Part shown: piece after piece, positions 17,953-26,574 of the stretch | Layout: the number at the start of each line of letters is the position of its first letter | Numbering within the stretch: position 1 is the first letter of the stretch | Assembly: GCF_023078375.1 (NCBI RefSeq) | Contig: NZ_CP095554.1 | Location: forward strand, 2,406,501 to 2,470,500 | Source of the DNA: Roseomonas gilardii subsp. gilardii | Lineage (GTDB): Bacteria; Pseudomonadota; Alphaproteobacteria; Acetobacterales; Acetobacteraceae | Length of the DNA: 64,000 bases | Direction: 5' to 3' | Translations under genes and position numbers: made by a program | Notes under the pieces: generated by a model | Seen by the model: the letters and a program-made list of their open reading frames with translations, nothing else | The model's database searches: none | Told to the model about the DNA's origin: nothing

Positions 17953-19007
17953 GGGGCGGAATCCTCCCGCCGCAGCAGCGAGGCATCGCCATAGGAATAG
18001 AAGCGATAGCCGGATGCGATGGCGTGGTCATAGGCCGCGCGCACGCGCGCCGTGCCCGCATAGGCGCAGGCCAGCATGAACAGCGTGCTCTTCGGCAGGT
18101 GGAAGTTGGTCAGCAGCACCGGCGCCGAGCGGAAGCGGTGGCCGGGCAGCAGGAAGAGTTCGGTGAGGCCGCGGAAGGGGGCGATCGTGCCATCCTCCCG
18201 CGCGGCGCTTTCCAGCAGGCGCAGCGCCGTGGTGCCGACCGCGACGACGCGGCGGGCGGCGTTGATGCGGGCAGCGGCCTCGGGCGTGATCTCGCCCCAT
18301 TCGGCATGCAGCCGGTGCTCGCGCGGGTCGTCGCCGCGCACGGGCAGGAAGGTGCCGGCGCCGACATGCAGCGTTACCGTGGCCCGCCCGATGCCGCGCT
18401 CCTCCAGCGCCGCCAGCAGGCGCGGGGTGAAATGCAGGCTCGCGGTGGGCGCGGCGACGGCGCCGGGCCGGTCGGCGAAGACGGTCTGGTAGTCCTCCCG
18501 GTCCGCCGCCACCGGGCCGCCGGGGCGCTGGATATAGGGCGGCAGCGGCACCTCCCCGGCACGTTCCAGCGCGGTGAGCAGCGCGGCCTCGTCGGGGCCG
18601 AAATCCACCAGCACGGCCCCGCCCTCTTGCCGCTCCACCACGCGGGGCGCGAGTTCCGGGGCGCCGTCGATGGCCAGGATGTCGCCGGGGCGCAGGCGGC
18701 GGGCGTTGCGGGCCAGGGTATGCCAGACGCCCCCGCCCTCGGAACGGTTCAGCAGCAGCTCGATCGCGGCCTCCCCGCGCCGGGCATGGAGGCGGGCCGG
18801 GATGACGCGGGTGTCGTTGACCACCAGCAGGTCGCCCGGCTCCAGCAGGCCGGGCAGGTCGGAGACATGGCGGTCGGCGAGGCCGTCCGGACGCACATCC
18901 AGCAGCCGCGCGCTGTCACGCGGCTGGGCGGGGGACTGGGCGATGGAGGCTTCGGGGAGGGTGAAGTCGAAATCCACCGTCCGGAGGGGTGGGAGGGAAT
19001 GAGGCAC
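17949..19007 (-). CDS. queA: S-adenosylmethionine:tRNA ribosyltransferase-isomerase QueA
   Basis: A 352-residue QueA, which transfers and isomerises the ribosyl group of SAM onto preQ1-tRNA to give epoxyqueuosine. Family motifs: D-F-D-F-T-L-P-E near residue 13, [10 protein letters not shown] near 60, [10 protein letters not shown] near 215 and N-F-H-L-P-K-S-T-L near 300. The start is a GTG without a strong ribosome-binding site. First gene of queA-tgt-queF. Confidence 0.95.
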   Translation of the reverse strand: MPHSLPPLRTVDFDFTLPEASIAQSPAQPRDSARLLDVRPDGLADRHVSDLPGLLEPGDLLVVNDTRVIPARLHARRGEAAIELLLNRSEGGGVWHTLARNARRLRPGDILAIDGAPELAPRVVERQEGGAVLVDFGPDEAALLTALERAGEVPLPPYIQRPGGPVAADREDYQTVFADRPGAVAAPTASLHFTPRLLAALEERGIGRATVTLHVGAGTFLPVRGDDPREHRLHAEWGEITPEAAARINAARRVVAVGTTALRLLESAAREDGTIAPFRGLTELFLLPGHRFRSAPVLLTNFHLPKSTLFMLACAYAGTARVRAAYDHAIASGYRFYSYGDASLLRREDSAP

Positions 19008-19097
19008 GCTTGAGGACTCGCTGGCAGGCGGCGGCCCCTAGACCGCGCGGCCACGCCTGTCCAGTCTCGCCCCCTCCCATGGGCAGGGAGGGGGAGG

Positions 19098-19481
19098 TCA
19101 GGTCTCCTTGGCGATGATGCCGTTCAGGGTGCGGCAGGCCGCGACCACGGCGATCAGCAGCACGCCATTGCGGATCAGCCCTTCCGGCGTGACGTCATGG
19201 CCACCGAGATAGAGGGAGCGGGGCAGTTGCGTCACCACGCTCTGCAGCATCGGGTCGAGATGCAGGTTGGCGGCAAGATTCACCAGAACCCACCAGGCGA
19301 TGCCGGCAACCAGAAACAGGGGCGCCAGGATCTCGGCGACCTGCTCGATGAAGGTCAGGGCGAAGGTCGCCACGCCACAGATCAGGATACGCAGGGTCCG
19401 GCCCAGGATGGCTTCCAGCCGGGCCATGGGCGAGCGGTCCGCACGATCATCCAGAACGCCTCGGCGCGACACACCCGACAT
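19098..19481 (-). CDS. Small membrane protein of unknown function
   Basis: A 127-residue protein with two clear hydrophobic segments (about residues 28-48 and 50-70) and a third near the C-terminus (G-V-L-L-I-A-V-V-A-A-C). The charged N-terminus carries several Arg and Asp. No family recognised. I chose the ATG at 19481, seven bases after GAGGGG, over an ATG six bases upstream. Downstream of queA on the same strand, but its start lies away from that operon. Confidence 0.65.
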   Translation of the reverse strand: MSGVSRRGVLDDRADRSPMARLEAILGRTLRILICGVATFALTFIEQVAEILAPLFLVAGIAWWVLVNLAANLHLDPMLQSVVTQLPRSLYLGGHDVTPEGLIRNGVLLIAVVAACRTLNGIIAKET

Positions 19482-19700
19482 CGCCATTCCCCTCAAAATC
19501 CAGCACCGCCTCAGGCCCGGCGGCAGGACAGAGGCTTGCCGGCCATACCGCCAGGACGGCCACACTAGCCTCAGGGGCCGGGGGAAGGCCACCGAGGACC
19601 GATCACGCTCGCGATGGTTGCAGGCTCCGCGCAACAGGCGTGGCCCCGGGAGCACGCCGGCTGCCGGGTGGCAGACGTCCTCCGGACGCAGGGCCCTGCC

Positions 19701-19823
19701 TCAGTGACGGGGACGGCGGTCCTGGGCGCGGACAGGGATGGGAGCTGGCTGGCCAGCCGCCTGCGCGGCGGCAGCGGCCGCTGCGGCGATGGCGGCCAGG
19801 GCAAGGGAAATCGCGATCATCAT
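19701..19823 (-). CDS. Putative small secreted peptide
   Basis: A 40-residue open frame starting with two ATGs (19823 and 19820) behind AAGGAAGG. The first 25 residues form an Ala/Ile/Leu-rich signal-like helix; the rest is short and basic (Q-D-R-R-P-R-H end). The ribosome-binding site and signal-like start support a real gene, but the size and composition leave doubt. A long hairpin lies 46 bases upstream at 19869-19916. Function unknown. Confidence 0.4.
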   Translation of the reverse strand: MMIAISLALAAIAAAAAAAAQAAGQPAPIPVRAQDRRPRH

Positions 19824-19868
19824 CCTTCCTTTCCTGCCACGGCCGGGAACCGCGTGACACGATATTCC

Positions 19869-19916
19869 GGAACGGGGACATCCGCGGCGGGTTCCTCGCC
19901 GCACATCCCCCGTTCC
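19869..19916. repeat. 48-base two-tier inverted repeat
   Basis: Outer arms GGAACGGGG and CCCCGTTCC enclose ACATCC/ACATC spacers and inner arms GCGGCG and CGCCGC. The RNA would fold into a long interrupted stem on either strand. It sits in a gene-free stretch just upstream of a putative small secreted peptide; a leader structure, small RNA or operator are all possible. Confidence 0.5.
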
Positions 19917-20414
19917 TCTGGAGCGGCGGAAGCGCCTCGGACGGTTTCCGCCGGGGACAGGGCGATGTCCCTCGGCCTCCACCGCCCGGATCGCAGCCCC
20001 GGCTGCCCTCTGCCCGGGTTCCGGGCCGGAGGCGGGGGCCGAGGTGCTTCCGCACCATGCTTCCGTCATAGATTTTACGGGCCGGGCCGCCGGACAAGAT
20101 GCCTGCGGGGAGGCCCACCAATGCGGCGGGCGCAACCCGCCGGAAACAAACCCTTTGGGCGCAGCGCCGGATCGGCGCCGCATACCGGGCGCGGAACCGG
20201 CCAGCGGCGCAGGCGCCGCCCGTCCCGTCCGGTCCGACCATGCCGGTCTGCCTCTCCGCCATCCTGACCTCCGACGGCATCCCTCTTCCCGCGCCTGCTC
20301 AACGCGCCGATCGCCCATCGGTTCGGCAGCCACTGTGCGGATGCGGCGGAATCAGCGGAAATTTCCGCCCCGCCGTGGCTTGCCGCACCCGGTTCCGTCC
20401 GTAAGCTCCGCCGC
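19917..20414. promoter_or_regulatory. Gene-free region with a perfect 14-base palindrome before the amidohydrolase gene
   Basis: No supported gene lies here. At 20355-20368, 47 bases upstream of the next start, GCGGAAATTTCCGC is perfectly palindromic and has an AT core in otherwise G/C-rich sequence, as expected of an operator for a dimeric regulator. No regulator gene is adjacent. Confidence 0.35.
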
Positions 20415-21626
20415 ATGAGCCAGAGCAACATCCAGCCCGACACCGACCGCTTCCTGGCGGACCTCAACGAGCTGCGCCGGATCGGCGCCTTCAGGACCGG
20501 CGTGCACCGCCCGACCTTCAGCGAGCAGGACATGGAATCCCGCCGCTGGCTGATGGCGCGGATGGAGGAGGTGGGGCTGGTCCCCGAGATCGACGGCATC
20601 GGCAACGTGCTGGGCCGGCATCCCGGGCCGGGACCGAAGCTGCTGGCGGGCTCGCATATCGAGAGCCAGAACGAGGCCGGCTGGCTGGACGGCGCGCTGG
20701 GCGTGGTCTCGGCGCTGAACCTCGCCCGCGCCGGCCTGCCGGTGGACGTGATCGCCTTCGCCGATGAGGAAGGGCACTACGGCTCCTTCATCGGCTCGCG
20801 CTCCTTCACCGGGCTGCTGGAGGAGGCGGAGATCGACCGCCTTTCCAACCGCTATCACGGCAAGCCGCTGCGACAGGCGTTGCAGGAGGCGGGCCTCGCC
20901 GGCAAGCCCCGGCTGCGGATGGAGGAAGGCCGCTACAAGGGCTTCCTGGAGATGCATATCGAGCAGGGCACGACGCTGGAAAGCGCCGGGCAGCAGATCG
21001 GCGTGGTCACCGGCATCGTGGCGATCTGGCAGTACCGCATCGCCTTCGAGGGTATGCAGGACCATGCCGGCGGCACCACCATGGCGGAGCGGAAGGATGC
21101 CGGCCTGGCGGCGGTGCGCCTGCTCGCCTGGCTGGACCAGGAATTCCCCCGCCATTGCGGCGAGCGCACGGTCTGGACCTGCGGCCGCATCGTGCTGGAC
21201 CCGGGCGCGGCCTCGATCATCCCCGGCAAGGCCGAGGTGCTGTTCCAGTTCCGCGACATCTCCATGGAGGTGCTGGAGCGGCTGGACGGGGTGCTGCGCC
21301 GGGGCGTGCAGGAAAGCAACCGGCGCGAGCGCTGCACCGCCACGCTGGAGGTGGTGAGCCAGTCGAAGCCGGCCCCCTGTGACCCGAAATGGCAGGAGGT
21401 CCTTTCCGCCGCGGCGGAGGCGCTGACCCCGGGCGGCTGGCAGCGCATGCCCTCCGGCGCCGGGCACGATGCCCAGTACATGGCCCCGCATGTGCCGACG
21501 GCGATGCTCTTCGTGCCCTCGATCGGCGGCATCAGCCACCACTGGAGCGAGGACACCAGGCCGGAGGACCTCGCCATGGGCCTGCGCGTCATGGCCGAAG
21601 GGGCGCGGCGCTTCCTGGCCGAATGA
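20415..21626 (+). CDS. M20-family amidohydrolase (N-carbamoyl-amino acid hydrolase/allantoate amidohydrolase type)
   Basis: A 403-residue zinc-dependent hydrolase of the HyuC/AllC group. Metal and catalytic motifs: G-S-H-I-E-S-Q near residue 79 with D-G following, A-D-E-E-G-H-Y-G-S-F near 115, M-H-I-E-Q-G near 179 and S-G-A-G-H-D-A near 350. The substrate is a carbamoyl or ureido amide; which one cannot be told from sequence. Monocistronic, with a palindrome in its upstream region. Confidence 0.85.
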   Translation: MSQSNIQPDTDRFLADLNELRRIGAFRTGVHRPTFSEQDMESRRWLMARMEEVGLVPEIDGIGNVLGRHPGPGPKLLAGSHIESQNEAGWLDGALGVVSALNLARAGLPVDVIAFADEEGHYGSFIGSRSFTGLLEEAEIDRLSNRYHGKPLRQALQEAGLAGKPRLRMEEGRYKGFLEMHIEQGTTLESAGQQIGVVTGIVAIWQYRIAFEGMQDHAGGTTMAERKDAGLAAVRLLAWLDQEFPRHCGERTVWTCGRIVLDPGAASIIPGKAEVLFQFRDISMEVLERLDGVLRRGVQESNRRERCTATLEVVSQSKPAPCDPKWQEVLSAAAEALTPGGWQRMPSGAGHDAQYMAPHVPTAMLFVPSIGGISHHWSEDTRPEDLAMGLRVMAEGARRFLAE

Positions 21627-21876
21627 GCGAGGGGCGGCGGGAGGTCGATTGCAGCCGCCGGAGCGCTTCTCCTTCCCTCAGGCCCTGCCGGGTCCGGAGG
21701 CCGCCCCGAAAGGCAGCCGGACCCCCGCGCGATGAAGCCCTGGAGAGAGGCGCCCGGGGCACAGCCCAGGGGTCATGCCCGCCCGCACGGGCCGCCGTGC
21801 CGAGAGGCGGCTTACGCCACCCCCCTTGGACGTGTAGTCTTGTCCCGAGAGTTTCACCCGGGGAGATAGCGTCCGG

Positions 21877-22638
21877 ATGTCCGCACAGGTTGCCAATCTC
21901 CGCCCCGGTGGGGCCGTCGATCTCTTCCGGCTGAGAGCCGCCAATTTCAGCCTGCTGGTCCTGCGCCTGTTGGATGCACGGGTGGAGGCGGTGGTGCCGG
22001 CCATCGCCGACCAGTTCCGCCGCGCCCCGGGCTTCCTGCGCAACGCGCCGATCGCCATCGGGCTGGACGACCTGGAGGACGGCGCGCAGGTCGATTTCGA
22101 GACGCTGATCCGGGAACTGCGCGCCGCGGCTATCCAGCCCATCGGCACCACCGGCGGCTCGCCCGCCCTGCGCTCGGCCGCCCTTTCGGCCGGGCTGCCG
22201 CCCCTGCGCAGCGTGGGGGACGCGAAGGAGGAGATTCCCGCCTTCACCCAGGCCCCGTCCGCCGCCCCGGCGCCCGAACCGGTGGCCGCGCCGGAGGCGC
22301 CGCCCGCCCGGCGCACCATGATCGTGGACGGTTCCGTGCGCGCCGGGCAGCGGGTCTGGGCCCAGGGCTGCGACCTGGTGATCAACGGCACGGTCAATCC
22401 GGGCGGGGAGGTGATCGCGGACGGCCATGTCCATGTCTGGGGCGCGCTGAAGGGCCGGGCCGTGGCCGGTGGGGCGGAGGATACCGAGGCGCGGGTCTTC
22501 GCCTTGCAATTCGACCCCGAACTGGTGTCCATCGCGGGTTACTACGCGGTGCGCGACGGGCTGGGCGAGGCGCCGATCGGCAAGGCGGTGCAGGCACGGC
22601 TGGTGGGCGAGAGCATGCGCTTCGACCGGCTGGGCTGA
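21877..22638 (+). CDS. minC: Septum site-determining protein MinC
   Basis: A 253-residue MinC: N-terminal FtsZ-inhibiting domain (about 1-105), Pro/Ala-rich linker (125-150) and C-terminal beta-helix that binds MinD, with R-A-G-Q-R-V-W-A-Q-G-C-D-L-V-I-N-G-T-V-N-P-G-G-E split across residues 158-182 and L-V-S-I-A-G-Y-Y near 220. It blocks Z-ring assembly away from midcell. First gene of minCDE. Confidence 0.95.
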   Translation: MSAQVANLRPGGAVDLFRLRAANFSLLVLRLLDARVEAVVPAIADQFRRAPGFLRNAPIAIGLDDLEDGAQVDFETLIRELRAAAIQPIGTTGGSPALRSAALSAGLPPLRSVGDAKEEIPAFTQAPSAAPAPEPVAAPEAPPARRTMIVDGSVRAGQRVWAQGCDLVINGTVNPGGEVIADGHVHVWGALKGRAVAGGAEDTEARVFALQFDPELVSIAGYYAVRDGLGEAPIGKAVQARLVGESMRFDRLG

Positions 22639-22748
22639 TCCCCGGCCATGGGGAGGCGCCCCGTGCAGGGGCCGGCGGGTCGGGCTGGGGCTGACTCGCC
22701 GGGGCCGGTGGTGCTGTAAGACGGGTTTGACAAGGGGGACTGGGCGCG

Positions 22749-23567
22749 ATGGCGCAGGTGATCGTGGTGACTTCGGGCAAGGGCGGCGTGGGCAAGACCA
22801 CGTCCTCCGCCGCCATTGCGACCGGGCTGGCACAGACGGGCAAGAAGGTGGCGGTGATCGACTTCGACGTCGGCCTGCGGAACCTGGACCTGATCATGGG
22901 TGTCGAGCGGCGCGTCGTCTTCGACCTGGTGAACGTCATCTCCGGCGAGGCGCGGCTGAGCCAGGCGCTGATCCGCGACAAGCGCGTGGATACGCTGAGC
23001 ATCCTTCCCGCCTCCCAGACGCGCGACAAGGAAGCGCTGACGAAGGAGGGCGTGGGCAAGGTCATCGACGACCTGGGCAAGGACTTCGACTACATCCTCT
23101 GCGACAGCCCGGCGGGCATCGAGAAGGGCGCGCTGCTGGCGCTCTACTTCGCCGATCAGGCGATCGTGGTGACCAATCCCGAGGTCTCCTCGGTCCGCGA
23201 CAGCGACCGCATCCTGGGCGTGCTGCAGAGCAAGTCCCGCCGCGCCGAGGAGAACAAGGACCCGGTGCGGGAGCACCTGCTCGTCACCCGCTATGACCCG
23301 GCGCGGGTGGAGAAGGGCGAGATGCTGAAGCTCGACGACATCCAGGAGATCCTGCGGATCCCCCTGCTGGGCGTGATCCCGGAGAGCGAGAGCGTGCTCA
23401 AGGCCTCCAACACCGGCAACCCGGTGATCCTGGATGCCGAGAGCAATGCCGGCCAGGCCTACAAGGATTCGGTGGCCCGTTTCCTCGGCGAGGAGCGGCC
23501 GATGCGCTTCCTGGGCGTGGAGAAGAAGGGCCTGCTGTCGCGCCTGTTTGGCGGGAGGGCCGCATGA
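22749..23567 (+). CDS. minD: Septum site-determining protein MinD
   Basis: A 272-residue ParA/MinD ATPase with the deviant Walker A G-K-G-G-V-G-K-T-T at residues 10-18, D-F-D-V-G-L-R-N-L-D near 40, and C-D-S-P-A-G-I-E-K-G near 120. The C-terminal amphipathic membrane-targeting helix is G-L-L-S-R-L-F-G-G. It recruits MinC to the membrane and oscillates with MinE. Its stop overlaps the minE start. Confidence 0.97.
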   Translation: MAQVIVVTSGKGGVGKTTSSAAIATGLAQTGKKVAVIDFDVGLRNLDLIMGVERRVVFDLVNVISGEARLSQALIRDKRVDTLSILPASQTRDKEALTKEGVGKVIDDLGKDFDYILCDSPAGIEKGALLALYFADQAIVVTNPEVSSVRDSDRILGVLQSKSRRAEENKDPVREHLLVTRYDPARVEKGEMLKLDDIQEILRIPLLGVIPESESVLKASNTGNPVILDAESNAGQAYKDSVARFLGEERPMRFLGVEKKGLLSRLFGGRAA

Positions 23568-23977
23568 GTTGGCTCGCCTTCTTCCGCAACCGCAAGCCGG
23601 AGCCCCAGACCGCCGCCGCGGCCAAGGACCGGCTGCAGATCATCCTGAGCCATGAGCGGATCAGCCGGAACGGCGAGGATTTCCTGCCCAAGCTGCAGCA
23701 GGAGATCGTCGAGCTGGTGGCGCGGCATGTCGCGATCAACCCGGAGAAGGTGAAGGTCGATCTGGAGCGGGGCTCCGATCTCTCGGCCCTGGCCATCACC
23801 GTGGAACTGCCGGGCCCCGAGGCGGTGGCGCCGAAAGCCGCCGCCAAGGCATCCGAGGGGACGGCCGGGAAGGCGGCTGCGAAGGCCGAGGGGGAGAAGG
23901 CCCCGGGAGGCGACAAGCCAGCCGAGAAGGCGGCCGCCAAGCTGCCGGAAAAGGCCCGCGAGAAGCACGTCGGCTGA
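23564..23977 (+). CDS. minE: Cell division topological specificity factor MinE
   Basis: A 137-residue MinE. The conserved part (residues 1-90) has the membrane helix M-S-W-L-A-F-F-R-N, A-K-D-R-L-Q-I-I-L-S-H-E-R near 22 and I-V-E-L-V-A-R near 50. A C-terminal extension of about 45 residues, rich in Ala, Lys and Glu, is longer than in enterobacterial MinE (88 residues) and looks disordered. It starts inside the minD stop (ATGA) and stimulates MinD ATPase. Confidence 0.95.
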   Translation: MSWLAFFRNRKPEPQTAAAAKDRLQIILSHERISRNGEDFLPKLQQEIVELVARHVAINPEKVKVDLERGSDLSALAITVELPGPEAVAPKAAAKASEGTAGKAAAKAEGEKAPGGDKPAEKAAAKLPEKAREKHVG

Positions 23978-24067
23978 CACCCGTTTCCCACCCGCCGGGG
24001 TGCCGCGAAGGTTGACCTTCGCGCCCCCACGCCCTATAGGCCCCGGCCAAATTCGGAAGTGTTTGTG

Positions 24068-24175
24068 ATGAAGATCCGCAATAGCCTCAAGAGCGCCAAG
24101 ACCCGTGACAAGAACTGCGTGCTGGTTCGCCGCCGCGGCCGCCTGTACGTGCTCAACAAGAAGAACCCCGGATGA
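24068..24175 (+). CDS. rpmJ: 50S ribosomal protein L36 (bL36, cysteine-poor), 3' end apparently frameshifted
   Basis: As read, a 35-residue protein with the bL36 pattern [24 protein letters not shown] and N-K-K-N-P, then G and stop. It lacks the zinc ligands of the C+ form (one Cys only). The family ends N-P-R-M-K-A-R-Q-G, and exactly M-K-A-R-Q-G-stop is present one frame over at 24172-24192. One extra C in the run at 24166-24169 would restore the expected 41-residue protein, so a sequencing indel is likely. A terminator follows at 24271. Confidence 0.9.
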   Translation: MKIRNSLKSAKTRDKNCVLVRRRGRLYVLNKKNPG

Positions 24176-24270
24176 AGGCCCGCCAGGGCTGAGATCCGGG
24201 GGCGCGGGAACTCCGGCGCCGTCCGGGCTTCCCGGACCCTGGCCGGGGCGGCTCCGCCCCCTCAGACGAA

Positions 24271-24303
24271 AAGCCCGCCGTGGGTTCCACGGCGGGCTTT
24301 TTC
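24271..24303 (+). terminator. Strong bidirectional terminator between rpmJ and the MarR gene
   Basis: AAGCCCGCCGTGG and CCACGGCGGGCTT pair over a GTT loop, with T's on the right and A's on the left, so it can end rpmJ on the plus strand and the convergent marR-type gene on the minus strand. Confidence 0.9.
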
Positions 24304-24336
24304 GTTCCGAATCCCTGCCGGGCAGGAGCCCGGACC

Positions 24337-24789
24337 TTATCCTGGCCGGATCGTCGCGATGCGTTGGTCGAGCTGTTCCAACACCCTGGTGCAGAGCTGG
24401 AGCTCGTCCTCCGGCAGGCCGGCGAGCAGCTCCTGCTCCATCTCCTGGATGCGCGGCCGGACCTGGGCCACGATGGCCTGGCCTGCGGGGGTCAGGCGCA
24501 GGCAGCGGGCGCGGCGGTCGTTCTTGTCGGCGTTGCGCTCCACGAAGCCGTCCCGCTCCAGCGCATCCAGCAGCCGGACGAGGCTGGGCCGCTCGATCCC
24601 GAGTGAGGCAGCCAAGTCCTTCTGATGCACTCCATCGCCCAGCTTGGCGAGATGCACCAGCGGCCGCCAGACGGCATCCGTCAGCCCCTCCTGCTGCAAC
24701 CGCGCGTCGATCAGGGCCCGCCAGCGCCGCGCCAGCAGCAGGAGGCGGTAACTGAAGTCCAGGTTGGTGGGGGCGTGCGCCTGATCCAT
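24337..24789 (-). CDS. MarR family transcriptional regulator
   Basis: A 150-residue winged-helix regulator. The helix-turn-helix region is H-Q-K-D-L-A-A-S-L-G-I-E-R-P-S-L-V-R near residue 55, with the wing D-K-N-D-R-R-A-R-C-L-R-L-T-P-A-G near 88 and a long C-terminal dimerisation helix. MarR proteins repress drug, aromatic-acid or stress genes and release DNA on ligand binding; the target is unknown and no efflux gene is adjacent. Confidence 0.9.
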   Translation of the reverse strand: MDQAHAPTNLDFSYRLLLLARRWRALIDARLQQEGLTDAVWRPLVHLAKLGDGVHQKDLAASLGIERPSLVRLLDALERDGFVERNADKNDRRARCLRLTPAGQAIVAQVRPRIQEMEQELLAGLPEDELQLCTRVLEQLDQRIATIRPG

Positions 24790-24955
24790 GGTCGGATGGG
24801 CTTAGCACGGGAAATCGTTCCGGTCAGGCGTACCATTCCCCCAGCCGTACCATTCCCCTGGCCCCTGGGGAGCGGAAAATCCCCCGCTGGGGCAGCCCCG
24901 CAAAGGGGCCGGCCACCACCGGCCCCTGGGGCACTGCTTCTCAGGGCTTGGTTTC

Positions 24956-25120
24956 TCAGGGCTTGGTGATGCTGTTCACCGTGCGGTCCATCGACCGGCC
25001 CACCGATTCGGCCGGGCCGCTCGGCGGGTCCAGCGTGTCCCGGATCTTCTGGCCGGTGGTCCGCTCGGCACAGGCGGCGAGGCTCACCGCGGCCAGCAGG
25101 ATCAGGGCGGCGGGCTTCAT
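24956..25120 (-). CDS. Small lipoprotein of unknown function
   Basis: A 54-residue protein: hydrophobic signal M-K-P-A-A-L-I-L-L-A-A-V-S followed by lipobox L-A-A-C, then a short polar tail with T-T-G-Q-K-I-R-D-T and S-M-D-R-T-V-N-S. It resembles entericidin-like peptides in size only. A 15-base tandem repeat (24940-24967) duplicates the end of the gene including the stop codon. Confidence 0.65.
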   Translation of the reverse strand: MKPAALILLAAVSLAACAERTTGQKIRDTLDPPSGPAESVGRSMDRTVNSITKP

Positions 25121-25269
25121 GATCGACAAGGGCATTCTCCTCTGGGAACTTCGCAGGAGGTAACCGGGCGAATCCGGGCCGGGTTGCAGCGCCGCCGCGT
25201 GGCGCCCGGGGCGGGTGGCGGGAATGTCACAACGCTTGCGTCACGCCGTCATGGCGCCATCCTCAGGCC

Positions 25270-25878
25270 ATGCGCATCGCTCCCGCCCTGCTCCTGCCGA
25301 CGCTCCTGCTCCCCACCATCGCTCCGCAGTCGTCTGTCCGGGCCGAGGCCCAGCTCCTGCCCATCCAGGCCAGCCGGCGCCCCGATCCCGCCGCCTCCCA
25401 GGCCGAGACGCAGCGCCTGCTGGACGCCCTGGCCCGCGCCCCGGATGGCGAGGCCGCATCGGCCATCGAGGCGCAGATCCGTCGCCTCTGGGCGGCCCGG
25501 GCCAGCCCGGCGGCGGCCCTGCTGATGCAGCGCGCGGCGCGGAACATGGAGGCCCGGGCCTATGCGGATGCGGTGGAGGACCTGGATGCCGCCATCACCC
25601 TGCAGGCGGATGACCCACGGAGCTGGGTCCTGCGCGGCCAGGCCCAGGCGGCATTGGGGGACCGCCGGGCGGCGGCGCTGGACCTGCGGGAGGCGCTGCG
25701 CCTGGAGCCCCGGCAGTTCGACGCGCTCCTGGCCCTGTCCACGCTGCAGCAGGACAGCGGCGACCTGGCCGGCGCCTTGCGCAGCCTGGAGGCAGCGATG
25801 AAGATCAACCCGCGCATGGCGGGCGGCGAGGCGAGGCTGCGCGAATTGCGGCGGCGCGCCCTGGGCGACAGCACCTGA
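25270..25878 (+). CDS. Periplasmic tetratricopeptide-repeat protein
   Basis: A 202-residue protein with an N-terminal signal-like segment (A-P-A-L-L-L-P-T-L-L-L-P). At least three TPR units are visible: A-R-A-Y-A-D-A-V-E-D-L-D-A-A-I near residue 95, W-V-L-R-G-Q-A-Q-A-A-L-G-D near 117, A-L-L-A-L-S-T-L-Q-Q-D-S-G-D near 150. It probably serves as a protein-interaction scaffold; the partner is unknown. Next gene, NUDIX, is 46 bases downstream. Confidence 0.75.
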   Translation: MRIAPALLLPTLLLPTIAPQSSVRAEAQLLPIQASRRPDPAASQAETQRLLDALARAPDGEAASAIEAQIRRLWAARASPAAALLMQRAARNMEARAYADAVEDLDAAITLQADDPRSWVLRGQAQAALGDRRAAALDLREALRLEPRQFDALLALSTLQQDSGDLAGALRSLEAAMKINPRMAGGEARLRELRRRALGDST

Positions 25879-25924
25879 GGCGACCCCCGGAACGCAACGA
25901 GGCAAGCAGGAAGGGATATCTCTC

Positions 25925-26506
25925 ATGGACGACCGCGTGCGCATGCGCGAGGTCCGCGTGCTGTCCGACGACACCTATATCCTGCGGCGGAACACCTTCG
26001 ATTTCCGCCGCCGCGATGGGCGCTGGCAGACCCTGGTGCGGGAAACCTATGACCGGGGCGATGGGGCCGCGATCCTGCTCTGGGAGCCGGAGAAGCGCAC
26101 GGTGCTGCTGGTGCGGCAGTTCCGCTTTCCCGCCTATGCGGTGGGGCACAAGGAGGATCTGGTCGAGGTCCCGGCCGGCCTGCTGGACGCGCGCAGCCCC
26201 GAGGAAGCGATCCGGCGCGAGGCGGAAGAGGAGGCCGGCATCCGCCTGGACATGCCGCGCCGGCTCTTCGAGGCGTTCATGAGCCCCGGCGCCGTGACCG
26301 AGCGGATCACCTTCTTCATGGCCGAGTACAGCGCCGCCGACCGCATCGGCGCCGGCGGCGGGCTGGAGGAGGAGGGCGAGGATATCAGCACGCTGGAGGT
26401 GCCACTGGACGAGGCCCTGGCGATGATCCGGCGTGGCGAGATCGTGGACGCCAAGACGATCATGCTGCTGCAATACGCCCGCCTGCACGAGCTGGGCGAA
26501 GCCTGA
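25925..26506 (+). CDS. NUDIX hydrolase (ADP-ribose/GDP-mannose pyrophosphatase type)
   Basis: A 193-residue protein with a complete Nudix box: G-L-L-D-A-R-S-P-E-E-A-I then R-R-E-A-E-E-E-A-G-I near residues 82-103, plus P-A-G preceding it and S-P-G-A-V-T-E after it, which is the layout of the NudK/NudF group that splits nucleoside diphosphate sugars. The exact substrate is unknown. Confidence 0.88.
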   Translation: MDDRVRMREVRVLSDDTYILRRNTFDFRRRDGRWQTLVRETYDRGDGAAILLWEPEKRTVLLVRQFRFPAYAVGHKEDLVEVPAGLLDARSPEEAIRREAEEEAGIRLDMPRRLFEAFMSPGAVTERITFFMAEYSAADRIGAGGGLEEEGEDISTLEVPLDEALAMIRRGEIVDAKTIMLLQYARLHELGEA

Positions 26507-26574
26507 CGGGGAGGGGCGGATACCGGCGCAACGCCCGGATGGCGGGCAGGGCCCTTGCCATGGGACAGGAAGAC

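Noticed and set aside
24940-24967. 15-base direct repeat as a mobile-element target duplication
   Set aside because: The two copies are tandem with nothing inserted between them; it is a simple duplication around the lipoprotein stop codon.
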